Source: Guyanagaster necrorhizus (lineage: Eukaryota > Basidiomycota > Agaricomycetes > Agaricales > Physalacriaceae). Taken from it: a stretch of 64,000 nt of DNA. A program made the translations under genes and the position numbers. The DNA lies in the NCBI RefSeq assembly GCF_019112545.1, contig NW_025064907.1, positions 264,879 to 328,878 on the forward strand, in the 5' to 3' direction. The first letter of the stretch is position 1, and every line of letters starts with the position of its first letter. This document shows, piece by piece, positions 46,436 to 57,019 of this stretch. The notes under the pieces were generated by a model, which saw only the letters and a list, made by a program, of their open reading frames with translations, did not search any database and was not told the DNA's origin.

Positions 46436-47053
46436 ATGTCGTCGTCGTTGTCGTCGTCATCATCCCCGTCCAAATCCGAGCGCCTCCTCCGGGACGTCCT
46501 GACGAACAGCGCGCCACCGTCGCCTTCCCGCCAGCATCGCCGCCGACATTCCACGCCCGTCCCCACGCGGAAAGGTGAGGACGAGTTGAGGGCGCCCCAT
46601 GAGCAGGTCCTGCGAGCGAGGCTGGAGAGAGTCCTGTGCGAGGTGCGGTATCATACCTGCGGGGCCGCCGCTTCTAACTCGCTCAACCCAAAGAGCAACG
46701 TCCTCCTCACCCCACCGCCTACGCCGCCCCGGAGCAGTACATCGACACCGCTGCCATCATCACCACCACGACGATCCATGTCTGTGCGCTCCTCGCCACC
46801 GCCCTTTCGGAAACCGTCCTTCCCCCCAACACCGACAGAGGACCTCCCACCACCACCACCACAACTGCCCTCCACGCAAAAGTTCAATGCCCGGACCGCC
46901 TCTCTCCAGTGTCGCCTCATAGATGGATACGTCTCCTTTGCTGCAGTCGAGGGTCTCGGCGCGCCCCCGCCCGACCCGCCTGAGGAGATGGACACCCGTG
47001 TCGAGGAAGGCGGGTGGCAGAGGGTCTGGAAATGGGTCGGTGTCGGGAGTTGA
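46436..47053 (+). CDS. Proline/serine-rich conserved-type hypothetical protein, single exon (205 aa)
   Basis: The ATG at 46436 is followed by a Ser run (MSSSLSSSSSPSKSERLLRD), a basic region with SRQHRRRHSTPVPTRKGED, a helical LRARLERVLCEVRYH, an LLTPPPTPP motif and a Pro-rich linker. It ends with a hydrophobic-aromatic module, KFNARTASLQCRLIDGYVSF, and WQRVWKWVGVG. The end module resembles small basidiomycete proteins that I have seen as conserved hypotheticals; I cannot name a function. Mostly disordered. The absence of stops in a low-complexity frame gives some risk that the length is overcalled. Confidence 0.65.
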   Translation: MSSSLSSSSSPSKSERLLRDVLTNSAPPSPSRQHRRRHSTPVPTRKGEDELRAPHEQVLRARLERVLCEVRYHTCGAAASNSLNPKSNVLLTPPPTPPRSSTSTPLPSSPPRRSMSVRSSPPPFRKPSFPPTPTEDLPPPPPQLPSTQKFNARTASLQCRLIDGYVSFAAVEGLGAPPPDPPEEMDTRVEEGGWQRVWKWVGVGS

Positions 47054-48229
47054 CTACTCTTTTCTTCGTTATATTATATTATACCATTCTCTGCGCTTTC
47101 TTTGTCCTGCTTTCATACGTATTTTATATTATGGGGTTTCTTGGATTATGTGTTTTTAGCATCTACTACCTACCTAGGGGGACGAATGAAATATTGAAAG
47201 AAGTTTTTCCTTTTTTTTTTTTGGACTGCTAAATTTTTTTTTTTCGGGGGCTTGACAGGAAAGCGATCGGTATGGGCGACGTTTCCCCATTGCTGCTCCA
47301 CTCTCGCGAACTCGCAGTGTTGATTTGTGGATTTGTGGAGCGGAGGTATATGCTGCCGCCGGCCACGTTGTCATGGGACCTTGAACCTCTGGACCGTTAC
47401 GCTTGATGCTCTACCAGCGCCACCCCAGGGCAGGGCCCATGCGACTGCGGGCCCCCATGAGCTTAACATGCAACTGGCGGGACTAGCTCGAGACGGTTTC
47501 AGTATCGTCCGTCACCCACGAGAGCCAGCTGCAAGGGCACGCATACCAATTTCATTTTTACCTTCTAGCCCACCGCTATCTCTTCACGCCCGCCTCGGGA
47601 GCACCTGTAACTTCTCCCCACGTGGTGTGTTGTTTGGCGGCTTATATATTCTCAGCCGCGGCCGTTGGAGGCATGGACCCTATGACATCGCAAGCGTCAG
47701 AGTCCGGTGGAGACACCCTTCCTGCGTGGACGAGAACATCACTGTCACTATGTGAGAGATCCCCCATACGCTCAGACATTTCATTTCCTTCAGGACTTTT
47801 TTTTTGTTTTTTTCTCTTTCCATCGTCGCACCATTCATTTCTTAGAGTCGCTTTGAAACGAATCATTCATTACTCATCACTGCGTCTCTTATTTTCCCGT
47901 TTTTAAGGAACGAGTGCGAGTCTCCCTTTGTGATAAGGGGGTCGGTCGATGCACTTGCGATTGCGACTGCGAGCGGGCCCGGGAACTAAGCTCGAGGCAG
48001 GGTGGACTAGCTGCATGAGCCATCCCCCCCCCATACATAACCAAATTCATCACCCTTCTAGCCCCCCCACCGCGGACTCGGAGGAAGCCGCCCGCGTTGG
48101 AGAGAACACTCCCTTCCCTGGTCGCGGCGCGCCGGCCGTTGTATTAGGGCCAGGGTTTTGAATTCTCTCCTCCCCCCTCATGACCAACCCAAGGGTTTTT
48201 TTCTATTCAGCCGCACCTATCGAGTGAAG
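47054..48229. other. Intergenic region, includes one putative TIR-like end
   Basis: No coding pattern. TTTTAAGGAACGAGTGCGAG...TTTGTGATAAGGGG (about 47893-47940), preceded by TTACTCATCACTGCGTCTCTTA, matches the right end of the putative element at 50093-50922. Confidence 0.45.
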
Positions 48230-48640
48230 ATGCGATCACTATCGAATGGGGGGGCCTCTCGTATCGATCGTATTGGAAATGATACCGCTGACAAGGGACG
48301 GTATCTCTCGGGTGTGGAAGCTCATCGGAGACAAGCTCCAGCCCTACGGTAGCAGGTTCTCGTTTGTGGGTGAGGTGTTGGATGCGGAGTTCATGGTCGT
48401 CATGCAGAGCGCCGTGTTCAGGAAAGGCTACAAGGGTATGGAGCCGGCAAAGATACCGCAGTTTAAGGAGGGTGAGCGAGATAAAGTAGCGAAGAAGCTG
48501 GTAGAGGAAGGTGTACGCGTTCTCTATCGTGTTCTCTCGTTTCTTTGGCACTGATTCTGTGCACTAGGTCTTGGTCACTTGACGCGTCTAGACTGAACGT
48601 ATAACGTTGCTATGTATCATACCGTTTCGCCAAAAGGAAA
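48230..48640 (+). pseudogene. KGY-family copy b
   Basis: Exon 1 is well preserved: WKLIGDKLQPYGSRFSFVGE, LDAEFMVVMQSAVFRKGYKG, MEPAKIPQFKEGERDKVAKK and LVEEG, then a probable intron (GTGTACGCG...GCACTAG, about 48511-48568). Exon 2, beginning GTCTTGGTCACTTGACGCG, is eroded. The 5' end is shifted (GGGGGGCCTCTCG), so the start codon is not in frame. The domain is not recognised; it is charged and probably globular. Confidence 0.6.
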
Positions 48641-49129
48641 TCGATATCTGGATTCGAGATTGAGTTCAGCTTTAGGGTGGCACATTCGAGCTAGGGATGT
48701 TGTGCCAATTGAGGGGACGCGGAGCACGTATGAGGACGACGATACGATAAATCGATACTCGTTCGGCGGTCAAGGTAGAGACAAGACGACCAATGAGTGA
48801 CCGTTGACGACGGCATGACAAGTACGCTTGGGACGTGTGGCAACCCAAAAGTGTCAAACTACGGACATGACGGAAGTTTTTTTTTTTTTCCGATATTGCA
48901 AGTTACGGACTGTCATCGTGGTCCATGGCATTTGTTCGCCCTTTCTGGCTGATTGATCTGGCGCAAAGTTATTATTGTCACAGCCCAAGCCTCTTTCTTA
49001 TAGAACGCCAACTTCAACGTTGAGTGCTATCCCATTTCTTGTGTTTGGCTCACTTCAATAGGCTAGTTAGACTGCAGTGTTTCCCGGAAGGGATAAGGCC
49101 AGACGAGTGCCCCCCGTGCACGTCCCTAG

Positions 49130-49440
49130 CCTGGCCATGGGTGGGTGGACTGTTCGAATTGGCCTCTCGTAATCGTACGCGACATCACTTGGGGCGTGCA
49201 AGCTGAATCGAAACAAACCGTCAAACTCTACGGCTGGATTTTCCTCGCTTGTGGGTCCAGTTAGAGCTGGTGGCTTCGAGGGTATGGATGGTATGGACCT
49301 CCTCCCCCACCCAGGAGAGCGGGAGAAGAGGAGAGGAGGGTGTGCGCGTCCTCGTTTTTGTCCAGCTCTTTGGTCATTTGGAAAAGCTGGCGATGTATTT
49401 TGTCCCGTCGAATATTGCATATGATTCTCTCTGCCCTTGC
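49130..49440 (+). pseudogene. KGY-family copy d, heavily decayed
   Basis: The order GAATTGGCCTCTCGTAATCG, GGGCGTGCAAGCTGAATCG, CTACGGCTGGATTTTC, GGTGTGCGCGTCC and CTCTTTGGTCATTTGGAAAAG follows exon 1 to exon 2 of the family. The central FMVVMQSAVFRKGYKG block is lost. Confidence 0.45.
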
Positions 49441-50092
49441 CTGGAATGAAAAGGCAAGACGAGACAACCGGGGGGTCATGGGGGCCTCTGCTCCGCGTGT
49501 CGGACCTGGAACAAGTCGTGGTAAGCTGTATGTTTAGCGCATGTTCTCTTTGCGCATGAACGTGAACGTGGTACGCGCGCCCTTGAAAGTTGATCCTCGT
49601 GTTCATGCAGCTTGTCATGGTTCCCGTGGCTCGTGGGGTGATGATACTTTTCTTTCATGGGCTTTTCCGGGCCAGGGTAGGGTGTGCATGATCCAGAGGT
49701 GCAAAGATTATTTATTCTCTGGGCTCTAGCTCCAATCGCCCGCCGGTCTTAAGGTCGCGGCACGGTACGTAGACCGGGGCAGGTAAGTCTGCATCGTCAT
49801 GGTTTCTTTTTTTTTTAAAATCCCTTTGTTCATAGCAGCTAGCTTGTCATCGGTGGGGATTCCAGACAACTTGACGCGTACCTAATATATTTCTTCCTTG
49901 GGGCGACGAAAACAGCTCTTTTCGTGAGGTGCGTTCGGGGAGAGATGGGCGATAATTTACATACGGGTAATGCCGCGGTCATCCTTCTTTTGACAGGAAT
50001 GCTAATTCTATCGGCTTTGCCAGCCGTTTCATATCACAAACCTTGTGAAGTGGGGAGGCGGGATTACGTAAAGTGTCGGGACAATGTCTCGG

Positions 50093-50922
50093 CCCTTATC
50101 CACAAAGGACTCCGTTCCTTGGAAAAAGGGAAAAGAAAAGCCATCTAGTTCGTTCCCCCCTCCCAACTCGCTGTCCATGACGAAGCCACCTCGAAGGTGT
50201 GTGCGAGGTATGAGCCTGGGCTTGGTAGGCGTATCACTTTCAGGAAACATTGTATTCTGTGGAAGACGATGTCACATAAGGAGTAGGCAGAAAAGCGATG
50301 ACACGTGCTTCCGTGCGGAAGTTGAGTTGATGCAGAGAAAGCAAGGTTTATATACATCGAATCACAGCATGGTGTCTGGGCAAACAATTAGATCCAGATT
50401 TACCATGACTCTTGGCAGGCGCCCGCCGCGACCCACAAGAATCAGCGCGCGTCGTGCACATTATCCGGTAACAGGAATCTTATATCCGCAAGCGAGCGGA
50501 TAGAAAGAGGTGCGAACCGTGACATTATATTACTAAATATAATATGATACATGCTAACCCTGTGCAGAACGATTTTCCGGTGTAGGAATGGCTAGGTTAG
50601 AAGACCCGAGCTGGAACGTATATTCTGAGGCGGTATTTGCGAGTGATGATATGATCTGAACGGGGAACTCAGACATTTCTTTCCATCGTCGCGCAATTAT
50701 CATTTCCTTGGAGATATCCAACCCGTCCTTTGTTTCCTCTTCCCTGCGCATAAAGACGAATTTACCTATCCATCTACCGTGCGGAACCAACCCTCCCCCT
50801 TCCTCACTTTAAATAAATAATTACTCATCACGCGCCTCTTATTTGAGCGTGGGCGATAGGGCAGAATTAGATGGCCCTTTTTTTCCCGTTTGTTAAGGGA
50901 ACGAGTCCGTTGTGATAAGGGG
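50093..50922. mobile_element. Putative non-autonomous element with about 40-bp terminal inverted repeats
   Basis: The left end CCCTTATCCACAAAGGACTC with CGTTCCTTGGAAAAAGGG (50093-50130) is inverted at the right end, 50876-50922; the reverse complement of the right end reads CCCCTTATCACAACGGACTC, then GTTCCCTTAACAAACGGG. It carries no transposase. The interior holds a copy of the KGY-family 5' flank (50165-50692). A related pair of ends lies at 44926-44950 and 47893-47940. A 3-bp TCG flanks both sides, which is too short to prove a target duplication. Confidence 0.45.
50165..50692 (-). repeat. Duplicated KGY-family 5' flank (promoter copy without gene)
   Basis: Long collinear similarity with 52544-53004: GTCCATGACGAAGCCACCT, CGAGGTATGAGCCTGGGCTT, GGCAGAAAAGCGATGACACG, GGTGTCTGGGCAAACAA, ATTATCCGG...GGAAT, AAATATAATATGATACATGC and TTTGCGAGTGATGATATGAT. 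The start-codon position is retained (CAT at 50176-50178), but the sequence after it is not the family's exon 1. A third partial copy is at about 53215-53330. Confidence 0.7.
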
Positions 50923-51399
50923 TCGCGTCTATTACCATCCCGATGCTTCATGTAATGCCGGCCTCTCCACTTCACAACGTCGGCCACTCGTAAAAGCATA
51001 ATAGTGGGGAAGACTGTTCAGAGAGTGTCAATTTAAAGGTAGTCAGGGAGGACAAGCAGCCCGGGGCTCCATAGATGCCCCCCCAATGATGGGGAATAAG
51101 GACACCCTTCTTCTTCCCCGGCTCGTGAAATCTGGCCCCGCTGGGAAAGACGATCAATGCAGTGGAGGAGTTCTGTGAATCGGATCCCCAAACACTTCAC
51201 GAACTCAAAGGAAGAATGTGCGACCAGCCATATGTCAGTTTGGCAATCTTCACGCGTTTGAGTGTCGAACTCTCCTTGCTGGGAATGTGCATCCGAACAC
51301 TGTGTTGCAAACGGAGGACCTTTCCAAGGAGGACGGAAGCTGAGTCATGACAGGTCCAGTGCCAGAGCGACGAAACGTGAGGCCTGAGGGGGGGAAGGC

Positions 51400-51830
51400 G
51401 CGAAAGGTGCTCAGAAGGACGGTACCACATGAATCCGGGCCCGAGAGAAACCTGGCACCACGCAAGCGATGACATTTCTCTTCTCTATGCACAGCTACCA
51501 CTTCTTGTCATCCCGGGGGAACAACCAAGGCCGCAGGGCAGAGAATACGTATGTATTCATCGTAGCCTTTTTTTCAGTCCAGAGACCATGACCTGGAGCA
51601 TCGAATCAGCGCGGCAAGAAACGGAGAACCCGCACCCTCCTCTTCTCCTACTCACCCTCCCTTGAACTGCGGTATCAGAAAGGAGAGATTCGTACCCTCG
51701 GAGCCCTGCCTGAGCACGCTCTCCGAGTCCAGGACTTTTCACATGAATGAGAAAATGCAGCTGTAGGGCTGGGGCTCATTAACATTATCGATTAGCTTCC
51801 GCGCCCAAGTGATGTCGTCCTCCATGGGGA
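51400..51830 (-). pseudogene. KGY-family copy e
   Basis: On the minus strand: ATGGAGGACGACATCACTTG, GGGCGCGGAAGCTAATCG, CCCAGCCCTACAGCTGC, GTCCTGGACTCGGAGAGCG, GATACCGCAGTTCAAGG, then CTCCAGGTCATGGTCTCTGG and CATACGTATTCTCTGCCCT. These match exon 1 and exon 2 of copy c in order. Multiple indels. It lies directly downstream of copy c on the same strand. Confidence 0.55.
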
Positions 51831-51975
51831 GAAAGCAAGGGTTAATTAAATCCAACTACATTATGTCTACCCTTTGGCTGTGACTCGGGCAATAATGCTA
51901 CTTTCTCCACGCCAGCCAGAAAGGACGGACAATGGCTCGGACAACGTCGACAATATCAAAACCTTGTTCTCATCC

Positions 51976-52557
51976 CTATTTAGACTCTACGCAGACTTCA
52001 GAAAGAAGGACAAGAGTCGCGTTGAATGTGCAGCTACCGCGACCTTTCCTTAGGCTCATGACTAGGCAGGCCTGCAGCTCGCTATATATCAACCGGGCGT
52101 AAAGCATCAGGTATTGGGCGCGAGGCGTTTTCAAGATATCCTCTAGGGCAGAGAATACGTATTCCTTTCGAGAGATATCGTATAATACAGAGAAGAGACG
52201 CGTGGCAAATTCCAAATGGTCTAGACCTGGGACATAGAATCAGCGCTAAAGAAACAAGAACACGATAGAGACCGCGTACCTTCTTCCTCTAGGAGCTTCC
52301 TCGCGACTTTTTTCACGCTCACCCTCCTTAAACTGCGGTATCTTTGCTGGGTCCATACCCTTGTAGCCTTTCCTGAACACGGCGCTCCGCGTGACGATCA
52401 TGAACTCCGCGTCCAACACTTCACCCACACATGAGGATCTGCTGCCGTAGGGCTGGAGCTTGTCTTCAATGAGTTCTCACACCAATCCGATGTTGTCCTT
52501 TGTTAACTGTCGATTTGCAAGACGAGAGGCCCATTCGATAGCAGTATCGCGGTCCAT
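51976..52557 (-). pseudogene. KGY-family copy c: most complete member of an unrecognised two-exon gene
   Basis: The ATG at 52557 opens MDRDTAIEWASRLANRQLTK. A TGA stands where copy b has Trp (before ELIEDKLQPYGSR), then VGEVLDAEFMIVTRSAVFRK and GYKGMDPAKIPQFKEGERE. An extra A in an A-run shifts the frame just before KVARKLLEEE. A probable intron (GTACGCG...GTCCCAG) leads to an intact exon 2, LDHLEFATRLFSVLYDISRK, with EYVFSALEDILKTPRAQYLM, YSELQACLVMSLRKGRG and the stop at 51976. The restored length would be about 185 residues, soluble and helical; function unknown. One nonsense codon and one indel suggest recent loss. Confidence 0.68.
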
Positions 52558-53004
52558 GATGAAGCCACCTTAAGGCGTGTGCGAGGTATGAGTCTGGGCT
52601 TGGTAGGCGTGTCGTTTTCGAGGAACATTGTAGGCTATGGAAGATGAACGTCACATAAGAAATAGGCAGAAAAGCGATGACACGTACTTTCAAGTTCGAG
52701 CGTGCGGAAGGTTTACATACATTGAATCACATGATGGTGTCTGGGCAAACAAAAACAATCAGATCCAGATTACAATGCACGCACCGCGACCCACAAGAAC
52801 CAACGCGCGTCGCGCACATTATCCGGCAGCAGGAATTTTATATGCGCAAGTGAGCGGATAAAAAGAGGTAGGAACCGTGACATCATATTATTAAATATAA
52901 TATGATACATGCTCGTATACTCTGAGCCTTGAGGCGATCTTTGCGAGTGATGATATGATCTAAACAAGGAATCAACTGTGCTCTTGGTAAGGCGTTCCAT
53001 CGCA
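52558..53004 (-). promoter_or_regulatory. 5' flank of KGY-family copy c
   Basis: The region upstream of the ATG at 52557 is one of two long copies (the other at 50165-50692). Shared AT-rich tracts (GGAATTTTATATGCGCAAG, AAATATAATATGATACATGC) could contain the core promoter, but no element can be assigned. Confidence 0.4.
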
Positions 53005-53753
53005 CCTGCGTGCTGTGACACAAGTTGCTGGGTGGGTGGTCTTTTTGGCGTTGTGCTGCACTTGCGCCAAATCGAATGCTACGATCAAATTGAGGTCCGT
53101 GCAGGGCTATGAAGGAGACCGGGAAACCGTGGTAGACGCTACCCATTCAGAGTGTCGGCATATGCGTTGCTTGTTTTAGGAAAAGTTGTGGAACGACGTC
53201 GAGAGAAAGAAAGAGTGATGGTGTCTGCAGTCACGCAAACAAGAACAATAAGATTTAGAACCACCCGCCGTGGTGCGCATGTCAGGCAACATGGATTTTA
53301 TATTCGCAATGCAATTATCACTTGCAAGACTCAACCCAATGTGTGTTATTTTCTTTCGGAGGAACGTATAGGGCAAATTTCTGCTTTCTTCTCCCATTCT
53401 TGGTTTATCATTCAACGATGGGCAAGTATTTGCACTAGTAAGTAGTATTCGCAGATCTACAAGCCACTCGTTAACGTGGTGTCCTCGTTTCATTCACCAA
53501 AATACAGGTATATATACCATCTACGGGTAAGACGAAAGATTGCTCTTAGCATTAGCCCGAATAATGGGACATCCGCCATTATTAACCCACTCCGAAGTCT
53601 CCTGGATGACAGCCGCAATCAGAGAGATCGACTCAGCTGTGATCGCATGGTCCACCCTTCCTCAACAGGCAAACGCTCCTCGCGGAAAAATATATCCACG
53701 AACCCATCCAGTAAAAAAATCATTCAGCATCCCACAACATACAACTCGGTCGG

Positions 53754-54360
53754 TCAAACGTACTCCTCGGGCGCGACATCCGTCACTGGATCACCCATCA
53801 CATTCAGATAAAGCGCAGACTCGCGGGTGCGTATCGTGAACTCCTTGATGGCATTGATGATACCTGGGATTGGCGAGCGTGTCGTCCGCCAGGCGCTGCT
53901 TCTGGACTTGCCCCACGGAGGTGGCGTTGAAGTAGTCCACACCGGGGTTGGACTGGGTGAGCGTGGTGTAGATCGTCTCGTTGAAGTGAAGGTTATAGCC
54001 GAGGAGGTAGTCCGAGCGGGGGAGGGAGGCGTCGTGTTCGATTGTGCCGTGTCTATAGGGGTGGGTCAGGAGAGAGGACGTGCGATGTATAGACTAAGAG
54101 ATGCCTACAGTTTGAGATCATCGAGAGTGACGCTATCAGGAGCCTCCGTGGTGAGAAGGCCGACCTTGGCAGAGAGGATGAGAATCGACGGGTCGACGTT
54201 GAAGCCTTCTGCTGGAAGCGTAAGAAAGTTTTTACCGAGAATATAAGAAAATCTCTTCCTGACCTAACCCAGCGTTGAATATCATATTGATGGTGATATT
54301 TTTACCATCTCACGGCAGAAAACCATGATTCGCAAGGCTAGAGAAACCTCGTCAGTCTAC
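53754..54360 (-). pseudogene. Haem-thiolate (chloroperoxidase/HTP-like) peroxidase, N-truncated pseudogene
   Basis: Minus-strand pieces in order: NHGFLP, TGA, DGKNITINMIFNAG; after a probable intron, EGFNVDPSILILSAKVGLLT with TEAPDSVTLDDLKL; after an intron (GTAGGC...CCCTATAG), HGTIEHDASLPRSDY, YNLHFNETIYTTLTQSNPGV, DYFNATSVGQVQKQRLADD, then a one-base shift, then IINAIKEFTIRTRESALYLN, VMGDPVTDVAPEEYV. The EHDASL motif carries the acid-base Glu of this family. The N-terminal PCP segment with the haem-ligating Cys is missing. With a stop, a frameshift and 5' loss it is inactive. Confidence 0.75.
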
Positions 54361-56268
54361 GGTAGAGAACGAACAGAGCCCAACGACAAACGCGTTCAGA
54401 CCCGGACACGGGCTACACAAATCGGAAGCTCCAGGTGCTTCCCATTCGTGCGGCTTCTAATCAATGGCATAGGCACTACTAGAAAGAAGAGATACGACAG
54501 GAAAGACGCTGGGAAGCATTGCAAGCTTAAGCTAAAGGTTTGACTGGCTCACCTTCTTATACCTTCACAGCGTAGGAACCTCTTGTGCTGAAGGAAGAGA
54601 AATTTGGACTCCTCCGACGAAGATGAGATATCACCCCGACGCCACATAGCCTGAGAATTACAGCATTCAGGCATTCAGGGAGAAGAGAATACACTCACGA
54701 GATGACATCTCCTTCGGTTATGATTGGCTGGATATGCCATACATTTACCGTAAGGAATGACACATAGAGTCCAGCAACGGGAAGTGAGGAATGCAATGAT
54801 TTTTTTGTTTTTAGTTCCTCAACAGCCTGGACTTCCTTTTGATATGCATCACTGGTTCGTCCCACCGTTTTTCGTTTCCCACGGAACGGTGGTTGCCGGT
54901 CAAACGTCTTTGCCTGTCGCAAACAATGAACGGAGCGCCCAAGACATGAAACAGCGAGAAAGATGCATAGATCACCCCAAGGCAACCATCACATTGCGGC
55001 GCGCCAAGAGAGTAAGATAAGTAGACCTCGAACGCCCCGGGCCATGAACGTCCGATTGATTCCACGATAAAACTCCGTCGCTTCGGCTGGCAGGAGCTTG
55101 GACCGGCGTGAACCACTATTATCTGAAGGGGATAGGTAGAGCAATATCCCTTATACACCTTCATCCATAGTGTCGTATTTCGGACCAATGGTACGAATAG
55201 CTGATCCAGTGTTTGGGCCTGCGTCCCAAGTCGTATGGGTTTACGAACATCGGGATGTCCCTAGAGACGGCTGACTTCTAATAAGCGCGATGATCGTGGT
55301 CTTGGTGGTGTCCTGTTTGCCTGGGAGGGAATAAAGTAGTGTCTGTTACGGACGATCCCTAGACAAATAAGGGTGGAAGTTTGTCTGTCCATATGCAGTT
55401 GTATGACAAACAGTCCATGGAACGAGTCTGGCGTGTACCTCAGTTGGACCGAGAAAAGTCATGTTCACATCCATCGGACCCGCCTGTACAAGGTCGAAAT
55501 CATCTGCGTCGGCGGGCGCAAAGTAGTTGTATTTCCATCTCATCTAAAGCTATCCTAATCAAGCCTACGATCTGCGGGAGCGGGTGAGAAAATCATTAAA
55601 GCACAACGTAAAATAGTCCTGACATGTAGTGGTTATTGGATTCAGGTTAGTTCCTGAGGGTACATTGAGAGGCATTGCTACAAGCCATGGGTGGGTGGCT
55701 TTGGATCCTGACAGACTTCATGCGTCAAAACGAATCCACGAGAGCCGGTTTAAAAAGTTCTGGGAGTGATGTAGACAAGGGCAAGCATATAAACATCTAG
55801 CCCGACTTGCTTTAAACAATTGTTTTGAAAATGGGCGGCAACTTAAATAAACACAGCTCAACCGATAGAAGTCGAAGGGCGGGTTGGCTGGTATATGTTA
55901 TGACAACCAGGACACGAGACATGTAACCAAACGATCGAGCTCGCAATTGAAAAGACGAAGAAATCAGGCGGGTTGACTCTGGTGAAGCAATAAGCATAAG
56001 GTCCCTAATGCTGGACACAAGGATAGACTCACCCAAGACCTCCTGCTTTCCTCCACGCTGCACATTTTTGGGAGGAATGGAAGGATTCCCCGCGAGAGTC
56101 AAGGCCCTCTTTCTCCTTCGCTGTCTCGTGTTTCGATACAGATAACAACATTGCCAGACTAATATACAGTTCACTGCAGGATAAATGCGCCTTGTTCATC
56201 GTTCTTTCTATGACTTGACCGCAAACCATTAATGACCAGGTAAAAAGGAAATGCTAGGCAACGCACGA
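54361..56268. other. Spacer without recognised genes
   Basis: Only short ORFs in conflicting frames. The region upstream of the peroxidase relic does not contain its missing N-terminus in readable form. Confidence 0.35.
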
Positions 56269-56505
56269 TTATAACGTAACAATTTTTCTTATCAAGTCCA
56301 CATGCGTCAATACGATCCAGCGACAGCAGTATCATTCCAGCTGGAGCTCATCAAGGGCCTCGTTATACCAGAATCAGTAGGTGGGTTTGAAAATGGACGA
56401 AAAGTCCGGACCCTTCGCTTTGTCGTTCGACAAGAGCTCTAGGTAGTCGTTCCATTTGCCGCCAATGACCTTGCCGCAGGAGAAACAGCAAGCGCATATA
56501 ATCGA
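56269..56505 (-). pseudogene. RPB10 (RNA polymerase I/II/III subunit, ABC10-beta) pseudogene
   Basis: The minus strand reads SIICACCFSCGKVIGGKWND, YLELLSND, then after a probable intron (GT...CGAG) ALDELQLE, TGA, YCCRWIVLTHVDLIRKIVTL and a stop. RPB10 proteins begin MIIPVRCF-CGK and end with a YCCRRM-LTHVDLIEKLL block; the zinc ligands CFSC and CC are still present. Here the initiator Met is lost, Pro-Val-Arg has become Cys-Ala-Cys, an Arg codon is TGA (CGA to TGA would explain it), and other conserved residues have changed. The essential functional copy must be elsewhere in the genome. Confidence 0.78.
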
Positions 56506-57019
56506 CGGTCTTTGAATGAGAAGAATAGTCGAGATAAAAGCGAGTGGATTTGCAATTGGATTGGACGATGGGCGGTAGCGCGATGATGGTGGTACGGAAG
56601 AAAGCCGCGAAGCGTGATTTGCTGTCCTTCTCACCATCACCATCTACACTGAGGATCTTATTGAATCTCTTACTAGGGCCGTCTCCTTCTGGCATTCAGG
56701 ACCGTTCTGATCAGCCCACTGTTCGACACAGAGCCAGACCAAGGCAACTCGCCCAATCTTTTGCTCTCGAATTACCATCATCCTACGTTCACTCTTCCGG
56801 TTCGCAGAACCTGGTCATTCCGGAGATGCCGCAACAGGCAGGTAGGTTCACCTGACTCTGTCGAAGCGAGATCTGCATATATCGATAAAGTCATGGACCG
56901 ATGAACGGGACATATTTTGCGTTGCTGAAGGAGGCAAATGGCGAGTACGTGCTATAAATTTCTGCCAGCAAAAGGATCGACATCTTTGATATATAACTCA
57001 GGTAAGAGTTACACTAAAC

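Noticed and set aside
54695..54985. Minus-strand frame upstream of the peroxidase relic as its missing N-terminus
   Set aside because: The translation lacks the PCP/haem-Cys pattern and does not resemble the family.
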